From Luzula sylvatica (Eukaryota; Streptophyta; Magnoliopsida; Poales; Juncaceae): 64,000 nt of DNA. Of the stretch, positions 16,833-26,741 are shown one piece after another (the stretch's first letter is position 1; every line of letters begins with the position of its first letter). A program made the position numbers and the translations under genes. The stretch spans positions 53,253,798 through 53,317,797 of the forward strand of contig OX326957.1 of the NCBI GenBank assembly GCA_946800325.1, written 5' to 3'. The notes beneath the pieces were generated by a model, which was given only the letters and a program-made list of their open reading frames with translations, made no database searches and had not been told where the DNA came from.

Positions 16833-18058
16833 ATACATATATTAGGGTTTTGGGAAGAATCAAATATACAAAAGGGAATGAATTAACACACAAAGAAAGA
16901 AAGATCATCAACTTCTTTTTGAAATTGTTTTACTTAGTTTCCTTTTGTTAGAATATATATTTTGGTGGTGGTGGAGATTAAGGAATTATATAAATAGAAT
17001 AGAAAAAAGTAGAGGTGTAATGATATAGCTAGTTTTAGGTCATTAGCAAATTTAGCCGAAATTCTCGTTCTCGTTCTCGATCGCTCTTTGTTAATTAATA
17101 TGTTCATCTTTGTTTTCTTTTATTTGATGACTGTCTGTATACTTGAAAAAATAAACATACATATTGGTATTGGGGGCTTGGTTACATTATACAAAATTAA
17201 TTAATTAGCACAAACTATTTTATTTTGTTTATGCCTATATATTAGGTTTTGGTAATATGGAGAAAGTGGCTTGATGATAATGTGAATATGGTACCGTTCG
17301 GTTGTGGAAAGATTGAGATTTTAATGCTACAAATGGTGGTTGTCTTGTTTTATTGGACCATTCCAGAGTGCAATATATTGAAAGCTAATTAATTAATGTC
17401 ACAACGACTTAATAACTCTTCATGTCCTGTTTGCTGTGATAAAATGCACGAGAAGGACACATTCAATTGTCATGGCAAAGAAATTAAAAAGAATCATCAG
17501 TACTGAACCTAAAATCAGAAGGGGAATTTTGTTTTGCCCTCGCAGTTCATTAAAACATCATTTATATCATGATTAACACAAGTAATTAACATGTTAGTTA
17601 GTATAATTAATTCACATGTGTTGTATAATTAACATAAAAAGTAATTGACCTGTGTATCATATAACATATAATTAGTTAAAATGTGTTATGTTATTGTTTC
17701 AGGTCATTATAATGAGCCGAAAGTTCTGTGTTCAATTTTCATTGATATCAATTATCAAATAGCGGACAAAAATTTCTTCAATCATTAATATTAATAAATT
17801 AACATATCAATTAACACATTGCCAAGTAAATTTAGATATTAACTAGAATGAGTAACAATAATAATAAGAGGTGCATGAGGGCGGAGATGGAGCTCATGGA
17901 ATGGTCGAATAAGAAATGGCTTGGCGGGGGTGGATGACGGGCGCGAAGGATGAGGAAGATGTTTAAGGAAGATCTTTAATGAAAGAGTAAAGGCGCACAA
18001 GGTATTAGAATAGGGGGGAGTTATTGTAAATAATAAACTATGTAAACCTTATTTTACT
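16833..18058. other. BLH 3' flank and intergenic DNA
   Basis: The homeobox gene's 3' UTR begins here; an AATAAA signal occurs near 17148. Beyond that the DNA is A+T-rich without a credible gene. A stretch at 16949-17000 (TTGTTAGAATA, GGTGGTGGTGG, AGGAATTATATAAAT) resembles 25909-25955. Confidence 0.5.
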
Positions 18059-18067
18059 TTAATTAAA

Positions 18068-18359
18068 GAGAAAATATACTTGGCCCTCCAAACTCATCCA
18101 AGACCCTTTGATGAGGTGGCAAAAAAAGTATGTGAGTTGATTAATCTTTTTAATTGACTAAATTAATTGTTAATTGACGCGTTCAATTGACACGTCAATA
18201 AATTATATTAGTACATATTAATTGACGTGTCAATTCAATTGAACGATCAATTAAATCGTTAATTAAATCAATTAATAATACTAATCAATTCATTTAACGA
18301 TCATTTGTCATTTCATCAAGACTACTTTTGTGTGTTATGGGGGCCGAATATATAACCCC
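18068..18359. mobile_element. MULE-type miniature element, copy 2
   Basis: A 292-bp element with left end GAGAAAATATACTTGGCCC and right end in reverse complement GGGGTTATATATTCGGCCCC. A perfect 9-bp direct repeat TTAATTAAA flanks it (18059-18067 and 18360-18368). The core is rich in ATTGACG and TTAATTGA motifs. It belongs to the same family as the element in the BLH intron. Confidence 0.85.
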
Positions 18360-18423
18360 TTAATTAAAAGGGTGTGGGTGAACCCACCCCATAAAAACTA
18401 AAATAAAATAAAATAATAAGAGG

Positions 18424-18590
18424 TGAATGAGAGGTGATAAATGCCAACATATTCCCTTGTTGGTCACTTTCTACTCAAATTTAGATATCAAGTAGAAACT
18501 AGAAAGAGTAACAATGATAATAGAATAGATGAATGAGAGGTGATAAATGCCAACATATCCCTTGTTAGTCACTTTCTACTCAGACTCGCT
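18424..18590. repeat. Tandem duplication of about 107 bp
   Basis: The phrase GAATGAGAGGTGATAAATGC starts at 18424 and again at 18531, followed in both by CCCTTGTTnGTCACTTTCTACTC. A third diverged partial copy lies at about 17828-17880, on the other side of the miniature element at 18068. Confidence 0.6.
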
Positions 18591-18599
18591 CAGCTCACT

Positions 18600-21062
18600 C
18601 ATTCCCCTTGCTCTGTGAAATCATTCCATGGACCCCCACCCCCTCCCCTCTAAGCTCTAAGCTCTAAGCTGGTCACTTGTACATGTTAATTGATTCTCAC
18701 TCACTCACATGACACACATACGTACATCAACAAAATTACAACCACTTCCTCTCATTCACTGTTATACTGCTATGCAGACCCTCACAAGTCACAAATATAC
18801 AAATTATACGAGTTATATCCTTGTACAAATTATTATTTATTATACAAATTCATTTTCGGAGGGAAGAGTTAAAAAGAGGCCGGCCCGGTTAGGGAAGGAA
18901 TATCACTGCCTGTAGGCCCATTATGCCCACACAGTTGCTATCTTGTTTTCCAATTTTAACTGATCATTATCATATATGAAATATGAAATATGAAATTATG
19001 CATGCAAGACTCGAATTAGTTTCTGAGGCTTGAAAAGGACCCCAAGCTACTTAATAATTAAAGTGAGTGAGTGAGTCAATAGCAACATTTTTTTAGGGAA
19101 TCAATCAATACCAATTGCCAGCCTGACGTGGACCATTCAAGCAACAGCCGACAGAAAAAAAAAGCAGGACATCTGTCATGTGGTCTCCAAATTATGATAT
19201 GTGGCTCGTAAATGGTAATGTCCTGAGGGGTTATTATCTTCTTATTAGAACTCTTACTTTTTTAATGAATACATGAAGGGGCTTTTATTTACTAGTTGAA
19301 GAAATACTGGCCCATTCTAGAGGAGTTTTAATGGGCTACAGCCCAATATTACCCTTAAAGTTATTGCTAACTTAATTAAATTTTTTTTTTACATGTAGCT
19401 ATTTGAAAAACCCAATTTGTAGAAAGAGCTATATTTTTGTCCCATTTGAAAATTATCGCTTTCGCCAGGGTGTCTGACGATAGAGTTCAAACACTAATTT
19501 GGATCTTAATCATATAATTAAGCATTGTTCGCCAGACCTTCACGCGAAATTATCACTTTCGCCAGGGTGTCTGACGAAAGAGTTCAAACACTAATTTGGT
19601 ATGTATCTTGTTTCTTCTTAGTAAATTGATTATGGTTTAATTAGGTTAAATTTATTATGGTTTATATAGTTTTGTATTTCGGTTTTTAGGGTTTAATTGG
19701 ATTAATTGAATTGAATTGAATAATCGAGGGTTTAATTAGGTCAATTTCAGAAATTATATTTACAATATTAAAAATTGGTTTTTACAAAATATATATTTGT
19801 ATTAGTTTCAGAAAATATATATTTAATTAGGATAATAATAGTTTTTAATTAGGGTTTAATATTATTTACAAATAAAAAAAGGGTTTTTACAAATCTGAAA
19901 TTTTTTAATTAGGGTTTAGTATTATTTTCTGAAATTAAAAATTATTTTCTTCAAATGGTTTTTATTAAATAAATATTTTGTAATAAAGAAATTAGTATAT
20001 AAAAATGGTTTTTATAATTTAATTTAAAATTCTGAAAATATTATTATATTTGTCACATTTTGTTAAATTTGCAAATTTTAAGAAAATATTTATTATATTA
20101 AAAATGGTTTTTATAATATAACTTTAATTTCTGAAAATTATTAGTATATTAATGTTATTATTTAGTATTCATTATTTCTTTTATATATAATTATTATATT
20201 AATATATTATTCTTTTATATTATTTATATTTAATATTATTATCAAAACCTTCGGCTTCTCGACTTTCTTGTAGATCTTTTAGAATACCAATGGAGTTTAT
20301 TTTATAAGGATGTTCATTCAATTCCTTCTTCAGATAGAAGACCGAATATTAGCGATAACGAAGAAAACCATTATTGTGGCAAAACCTTCCCAGTGAGACG
20401 CATCACCACAGAAGGAAGAAGGAGAATAAGTTAATGACCCAGGAAAAAGTATCGGGCATTAGCGATGACGAATATTTTGTATAATCTATTCATTTTACGA
20501 TAGAATAACCAAATAAAAATTATAGTTTCGCCACACAAATATCATAAATGAACTCAATTTTGTGTCGTATTAAGTATAAATTAGTTGTTTATATTAATTG
20601 TATTATTGTATATTAAAACATTGATTATAATAATAATTAACATGTGCCGTCTAATTAGCATATAAATTATATTAATTAATAAATATTCATCACTCTACAT
20701 ATTAATTATGAGTCACGCGTTAATTAAATATGATCTATATGCTAATTATTATGTTAATTATCTATGATAATCATCATTCAGAGGATTGTTAGTGAATTGT
20801 GGAGGCAAGATAAAACTTGCCAAAAAAATAATACATGTCGCATTTCTTTTTAGTACATTGATCAAAGTAAATTGACACATTTAGTTTATGTAAGTATATT
20901 AGGTCCATATATAATTAGTGAAAATCTTACTTTCACCCCTGAATTCACCTCAACATTCTCTATATTACGATTAACGTGAATACAAATTATGTGTCATATG
21001 TTGATTAGTATAAAGATTATGTTTGGTGAAATATGGGTGGAGGACGTACCTCTATAATAAAC
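18600..21062. other. Intergenic, A+T-rich, no gene recognised
   Basis: No convincing coding frame. A 53-bp direct repeat pair starts at 19450 and 19547 (period 97), each containing the imperfect palindrome CGCCAGGGTGTCTGACG with CTTTCG/CGAAAG arms. From 19610 to 21000 the sequence is very A+T-rich, with repeated TTTTTATnAT and GGGTTTAATT phrases. Confidence 0.5.
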
Positions 21063-21324
21063 GAGGTCATACATGGTGCCTCTCAAATTCTCTCCAACGT
21101 CCTCCATATCACCAATTAATAATTAATTAACAAGTTAATTAACAAAAATATATTTTATTAACAATTAATTGATGCATAATTAAAATATATATGAATTAAT
21201 AATTTTTAATCAATATCAATTAATCGTTAGTGAAATGATTTTTTGTTAATTATTATGTTAATTAATTGTTAATTGATGATACAAAGAGCGTTGGAGAAAT
21301 TTGAAGTACATGGTATAATTTTCC
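21063..21324. mobile_element. MULE-type miniature element, copy 3 (upstream of TMEM220)
   Basis: A 262-bp element. The left end GAGGTCATACATGGTGCCTC faces the right end GGAAAATTATACCATGTAC (reverse complement), and the arms share TCAAATT-CTCTCCAACG. The flanks ATAATAAAC (21054-21062) and ATAATAAAT (21325-21333) match at 8 of 9 positions. It ends about 105 bp before the start codon of the TMEM220-like gene, so it probably sits in its promoter. Confidence 0.75.
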
Positions 21325-21428
21325 ATAATAAATCAATCACACAGCAGCAGGTTGACTTGATGGTATTTTGCATATTTTTTTAATTTTGCTTATATGAAAT
21401 CTGAACCTTTCCTCTTCTCTTCTCCCAA

Positions 21429-22723
21429 ATGAAAAATAAGAGAATCAATATGGCTGTGAGAGTGACAAAGAATAAATCTGGCTTTATCTCGCATATCAGT
21501 TGTCTGCTCATGAGTTTCCTTTTCGCTTACTCGGCTTTAGTCCAACTAAATGATCCCGGTAACAAATCTTCAAATCTTTTTTAAAACTCGATCCTTGCTC
21601 GATAAAAACGTAACATACTTTCTTTTCAGATTGGTATTTTTGGCTACCGTTGTACAGCGGCGCGTGTGTCGTGAATCTGTTCGAATCGAACAATACATCA
21701 AGAACATTAAAGCAAGTTGCTCAGATAAGTCTAGTTGGGGGCTTAATATTATTTATCAAAGTAATAACGGAAGATCTGATAAATGGTATAGCTGGATTGT
21801 GGTCAATTGATATGAGAGAGAGGGTTGTAAGGGAGAAGATTGGAAGTGGCTTGGTGGTTCTCTCCATGATTCTTCTCTTGAGCAAAAAACAAACTACAAA
21901 ACAGCCTTTTGCAGTAATTGAAATTGGTTAGCACCCTTTATAATTTATTTCTCATTTATTGATTTATGGATCTAGCAAATACAAAAATCAAGTGGAACCC
22001 ACAAGGCAAATAGTTGGTGAAATAATTTGCTGATGTGAGTTTATAACCTTGATGAGGTGAAATACAAAAATCAAGTGGGGGCATAGTAGAATTCTTCTTT
22101 ATTAAAGGGGTCATATATTCAGCCCCATAACATCAAAAAATAACCTTGATGAGGTGGCGTGGCAAATGATGGTTAACTTAGTTGATTAGACTCACTAATT
22201 AATTTGATTAGTGATTTAATTGATCATTTAATTGAATTGATACGTTAATTAATATGTATTCATATATTTATTGACGTGTCAATTGAACATGTCAATTAAT
22301 AATTAATTAAGACTAATCAACCAAAATATTCAATTTTTTTCACCCATCAAAGACCTTGGGATGAGTTTGGGTGGCCAAGTATATTTTCCCTTTATTAAAC
22401 TAGTAACTTGAAATAAATAAATAAACCACCAGCGTTGTAGCGCTTCGGATGGTACACCGGCTATCACACATAAGACCCGGGTTCGAATCCGGTTGGGAAA
22501 AAAGGGCAAAAAAAAACTGGGTAGTCTAGTAGGGGTAGGGATAGGAGTAGATGTAGGTAGGGGGTGGGGGCCTACGGGCTAATAAAATTTAAAAAAAAAA
22601 AAAAAAACTTGAAATAAATAATATTATCTGTTTGTAGGAATGGCACTTCTGGCAGCATGGAGCTATGGATTATCCGTCTACATGATCGCATGTGTTAATA
22701 AAGAAGAAATGAATTTCTCATAA
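21429..22723 (+). CDS. TMEM220: TMEM220-family small membrane protein
   Basis: Three exons, 21429-21558, 21630-21926 and 22638-22723, give 170 residues. The first exon ends in a hydrophobic segment (about residues 19-38) running into VQLNDP, and exon 2 continues DWYFWLPLYSGACVVNLFE. The QLNDPDxxxW signature is the hallmark of the transmembrane family 220. Further hydrophobic stretches follow at about 72-82, 110-120 and in exon 3 (ALLAAWSYGLSVYMIAC). Junctions are GATCCCG|GTAACA..TTTTCAG and ATTG|GTTAGC..TTTGTAG, and both keep frame. The biochemical role of the family is unknown. Intron 2 carries a miniature element and a SINE. An in-frame second ATG at codon 8 is an alternative start. Confidence 0.8.
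22107..22391. mobile_element. MULE-type miniature element, copy 4 (in TMEM220 intron 2)
   Basis: A 285-bp element in the opposite orientation to copy 1. The left end is GGGGTCATATATTCAGCCCC and the right end GGCCAAGTATATTTTCCC. The perfect 9-bp direct repeat TTTATTAAA flanks it (22098-22106 and 22392-22400). The arms also share GATGAGGTGGC-like and CCTTGATGAG-like motifs with copy 2. Confidence 0.9.
22422..22605 (+). mobile_element. tRNA-derived SINE in TMEM220 intron 2
   Basis: A 184-bp SINE. A tRNA-like head contains an A-box-like region (TAGCGCTTCGGATGGTACAC) and a perfect Pol III B box GGTTCGAATCC at 22480-22490. A G-rich body and the tail GGCCTACGGGCTAATAAAAT lead into a run of A. It is bounded by a perfect 16-bp target-site duplication AACTTGAAATAAATAA (22406-22421 and 22606-22621). 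It lies in the same orientation as the host gene, only 30 bp from the miniature element. Confidence 0.92.
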
Positions 22724-22789
22724 GTTTAATGTAGCTTCTTGGAAAATAGGTTGAAAATTTGTTGGTTTAATAAAAAAAAATGTTACCTG

Positions 22790-23050
22790 TTTTTTTTTAT
22801 TTTATTTCAAGCCCGTAGGTATTTTTCATTAATTCAAGTCGAAAGGAATTACATAAGATAGAGATATAAAATCTCAATTACAAATATGAATTCCATTACA
22901 TAAACTAAATTTTTTCCAAAATAAACTATCTTAACAATTTGCTCCATTTTAATTTGGCATTAGAAATAATACTTGAATCCTCGATTTCTTGGAGACACCA
23001 AATAGTAGAACAACTCTCTTAAGAATTGCGAAATAATTTTCTTAGAACTA
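22790..23050 (-). mobile_element. Possible 3' end of a LINE
   Basis: Reading the minus strand, A+T-rich DNA runs to ATACCTACGGGCTTGAAAT and then a run of A (plus-strand T run at 22791-22803). Termination in poly(A) without an LTR, and a stretch resembling plant L1 3' UTRs (ATGTAATTCCTTTCG), suggest a 5'-truncated LINE. The 10-mer CCTACGGGCT just before the A-tail is identical to that in the neighbouring SINE. No reverse transcriptase motif survives, so the call is tentative. Confidence 0.4.
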
Positions 23051-23282
23051 TTTGGGATAAAATAGACAAAAACTAACATGAAAGATAAAAGAGGAAGAAG
23101 ATAACATTGAAGGATAGGAAAGAAAGAGGAGCAAGGTCAAGAAGAAATGTGGAGATAGAAGACAAGAATTAGAAGAAAAGAAGAGAGGATATGAGGAAGA
23201 AGATAGGAGAAATCGATAACTAAAATCCATACCTAAAACCGAGCTCTATGAAAAAAGTGATTTTTTCGACCACCACCATAAG

Positions 23283-24345
23283 CTTGTTGGGAATTATCCC
23301 GACCCCGGGCCCGCGCAGCGGATATGAAGGCCCGGTCCGGTTCCCATAATTCAAGATCACGCTTCGATATCGAGGGTACGATGCAAAGTAGGATAGACGA
23401 TTACCAGCGTGAAATTGATCACGCACGACGGGTTGATCGCTCTCATCCTTCTCTTCTTTCGGTGTCACGTTGGTGACTAGCCCGTACGTCCCATACCGCA
23501 CGTCTCCCACCGTTTCGACACGCCTCCGGTTTGATCACAACGAAGAGCCACATGTGTCGCTCCTCTACCCGTATCCACCGTGAATCGTAACACCTCGGTC
23601 GCGGATGCACCTGCCTAGACGATGCACCGGCGAACTTGCATGATTGCGTTTTGATTCTCTAGACGGAGAAAACTCTTTTCTCCTCTTTTCTCTTTCTCTC
23701 AATCTCTTCGCACTTTTTCATCAAGTGATTAGAGTCTCTTAATTTCTGGATTAATTCTGGATTAACTCCATTAATTTCCTGGTTGAACTTTTCTGGTTCT
23801 TCAACTTGTTCAACTTTTACTTATGAGAGAGAGAGAGAGAAACATCATATATATATTCCATAGGATAAGGATGGGCCAAAATGTATGTATATCTTCTATA
23901 CACCTTTTTCAAACAGAAAACTGCATACACCCTTTCAGTAATCTGTCAGAACGAAATTCGTAAATACCTCTGACAGAAAATCAATTAACACGAAAGTTGT
24001 AGATCATCTTATTATATTTCCAACCCAATTTGTCCCAGCCCAATTGGAGTTCGGACCCGAAAGTTACGGCCGTTTTACTGACTGTATGTCAAATTGTCGC
24101 ACCCTTTCGGTATTCCATTAGAACGACACTGATACTTCGCTCAAATGAACTATATTACAACATGAAAGTTGTAGATAATCTCAATATCTAACTAACCCAA
24201 TTTGAACCATTCAAATCGGAGTTTCCTACTGAAAGTTATACCAATTTTACTAATCTGTTTCGTATGCCCACGAACGCGTACGTTCGTTTGTCCTACGTAC
24301 CATTTTAGCGATGATCCAAAACTGTATTTCCTTCAAAGCTCCGGC
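23283..24345. repeat. ~1 kb direct repeat, copy 1
   Basis: This repeat opens with TTGTTGGGAATTATCCCG and CCCGGGCCCGCGCAGCGGAT and ends near CTGTATTTCCTTCAAA. Inside are phrases such as CACGAAAGTTGTAGAT and CAATTTGAACCATTCAAAT. The same series recurs in copy 2 starting at 24612. The boundaries TGTTGGGAA..TTCCTTCA suggest LTRs (TG..CA if read on the minus strand), but I find no primer-binding site or polypurine tract in the short spacer. Confidence 0.6.
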
Positions 24346-24611
24346 CACCATAGAGTCCGACCACCACGAAAATGAGACGTGAGAGAGAAGACATGAAAGA
24401 GAAATAACCTAGGGGGGCGCCTTCGCCATCTAGAGCTTCACCCCCCCTAGATCTAGGGTTTTGCTTCTTTTTTTTTTTCCTTCTTCACAGCCGCCAGAGA
24501 AAAAAAATGTTACATGTTATTACGCGTGAAACTAGAGGTTGCAAGCAAGATTGTAAAACTCCCCCCTAAAAATAAATAAATTATTATTATTATTATAACT
24601 ATAATATTACA
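24346..24611. other. Spacer between the ~1 kb direct repeats
   Basis: About 265 bp with an inverted motif around CCTAGGGGGGCGCC / CACCCCCCCTAGATCTAGG and an (ATT)n run at 24582-24597. No coding frame, primer-binding site or polypurine tract was identified, so a standard LTR-internal region cannot be confirmed. Confidence 0.4.
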
Positions 24612-25605
24612 AACTTGTTGGGAATTCTTTCCGACCCCGGGCCCGCGCAGCGGATATGTAGACCCGGTCCGGTTCCCCTAATCCAAGATCATGCCATGAC
24701 TTCGAAGGGTACGATGCAAATAAGAAGATTAGATTCATACCAGTGCAAAATTGATTGCACACGACGGGTTGATTACTAGTCTTCTTTCTCCTGTCACGTT
24801 GGTGACAATCCGCGCGTCCCACACCACGCGTCTTTCACCGCTCGTTGGCCGTTCTCTTTCTCCTTCGGGTTGATCACAACCGAAGAGTCACAAGTGTCGC
24901 TCCTCTACTTGTATCCACCGTGAGTCGGAGTTCGTCGGTCGCGGGTGCAACTGCCTAGACGCTGCACCGGCAAACTTGCTTGATTGGTTGATTCTCTATA
25001 CCGGAAAACTCCTTTTCTCGGTTCTCTCTTTTTACACCCTTTCACTCTCTAGAAAGATGTCTCTCTATAATTCTGGAATATTCTGAATAATCCGAATGAT
25101 TGGACTGAATGAAGCATCATTAGATGAGAGAGAATTATCCTATTTATATCATATATGATTAGGATTGGTCAAAAGACATGTATATCCAATATACACTCTT
25201 TCACACAGAAAGTTGCATGAACCTGTTCAGTATTCTGTCCATACGAAATTGTTAAATTCCTCTGACAGAAAATCAACCTACACGAAAGTTGTAGATAATC
25301 TTATTATCTACCCAACCCAATTTGTCCTGGCCCAATTGGAGTTCGTATGCAAAAGTTATGACTGTTTTACTAATTGTATGTCATAATGTTGCACCATTTC
25401 GGTATTTCATAGAAACGACACTGATACTTCGTTCATACGAAATATATTTTTATATGAAGGTTGTAGATAATCTTATTATCTATCTAACCCAATTTGAACC
25501 ATTCAAATTGGATTTTTCTATTGAAAGATATGACCACGAATGTACGCTTACATTTGATTATCCTTGTGTACATTTTTACGGTTGATCCGAAACTGTATTT
25601 CCTTC
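24612..25605. repeat. ~1 kb direct repeat, copy 2
   Basis: The second copy of the repeat begins TTGTTGGGAATTCTTTCCG and ends CTGTATTTCCTTCAAAAC. It is diverged from copy 1 by many substitutions and small indels, so the duplication is old. Confidence 0.6.
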
Positions 25606-26225
25606 AAAACTAAAATTGAACGACAAGGAAAATGCAAAAGATTAAATAGTGTTATTTTATTTGCTTCCGATTACGAATAGAGGAAATAGAGTAATCTATA
25701 TAAATGAATAAAAAATGGATGACAAAGAAATCTCTAACACAATTTCAAACTAATTAAATTCATCCAAAAATTTGATAGCACACGACTTTGAATTCATAAA
25801 TTGTTGAATATATAACTTGGACAACTTGCTTAACATCACAAAGATTAGCATAACCAAAAGTAACATCATCTATAAACTTAAAATTATATAGTTTGAAATT
25901 ATATATGTTGTTAGAATAAATTGGTGGTGGCGGGATTAAGAAATTATATAAATTTATCTCCCACAAAGAAATGCATCACCACTTATGAATAGAAGAATAG
26001 TTATTGTGGTTGTTATTTATTTTTCAAGTACGTGTATGTTCTTGTGTTTGTTCTTTTGATCTAACAATTTATTTTTTTTTAAAAGGAGAATGATTATATG
26101 CTCACCCAAAGAAACACAGTACCACTTATGAATAGAAAAATAGTTTTTGTGATTGTTATTTATTTTTCAAGTATGTGTATGGTCGTGTGTTTGTTCATGA
26201 TCTAACAATTATGCATAGTAATTTA
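25606..26225. repeat. Intergenic with a ~140-bp tandem duplication
   Basis: A+T-rich DNA without a gene. Two related segments (about 25965-26075 and 26100-26215) share ACCACTTATGAATAGAA, TGTTATTTATTTTTCAAGTA and TGATCTAACAATT. Confidence 0.5.
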
Positions 26226-26741
26226 TTTAGCTATTGAGAAAAGAAACCCCCTTCTCTCCACTCATTCCGCCCCTCACTCACTCTCTCTCACAGCTTCGCT
26301 CGCTCGCTCTTCCTCCTTCACTGTCCAGCCCCAAGTGGTCTCCAATCCTTCCTCGCATGCTCACCATTTCTCTTCCCCTCGCCGCGGATCGCTGGCCAAT
26401 TTTATCCACGAATTCGAATATTCACGAATTCGAATTTTATCCGACCCATTGACATCGTAGTGAAGACTAAGAACAGTTGAACCTACCTGGGCCAATTTTC
26501 GGCCTGATTTGTATGTAGGATTGTGTTGGCATTAAAGGCCTTAATAAGAAGTCAAAAGATAAAATATGGACGAAGTGCAGTGCAGGCTATCTGAAGATGA
26601 GAACGTGGCGCTGCCACAGTGACACGTAGGACTGGAAGGATTGGGCGTATTGTACGAGCATCATCCATCTCACTGAATGCCACTGCCACCTGGTTTGGCT
26701 ACTCTTCTCCTCCTCTGATCTCCAAGGAGAATAGAATCACA
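26226..26741 (+). promoter_or_regulatory. Promoter and leader region of TIC62
   Basis: A pyrimidine-rich, relatively C+G-rich stretch typical of a plant promoter-proximal region precedes the TIC62 start. It includes two close copies of CACGAATTCGAAT near 26408 and 26424. The transcription start is not determinable by eye. Confidence 0.4.

Noticed and set aside
26234..26452. 72-codon frame upstream of TIC62
   Set aside because: Pyrimidine-rich promoter-like DNA with no motif; position fits leader or promoter.
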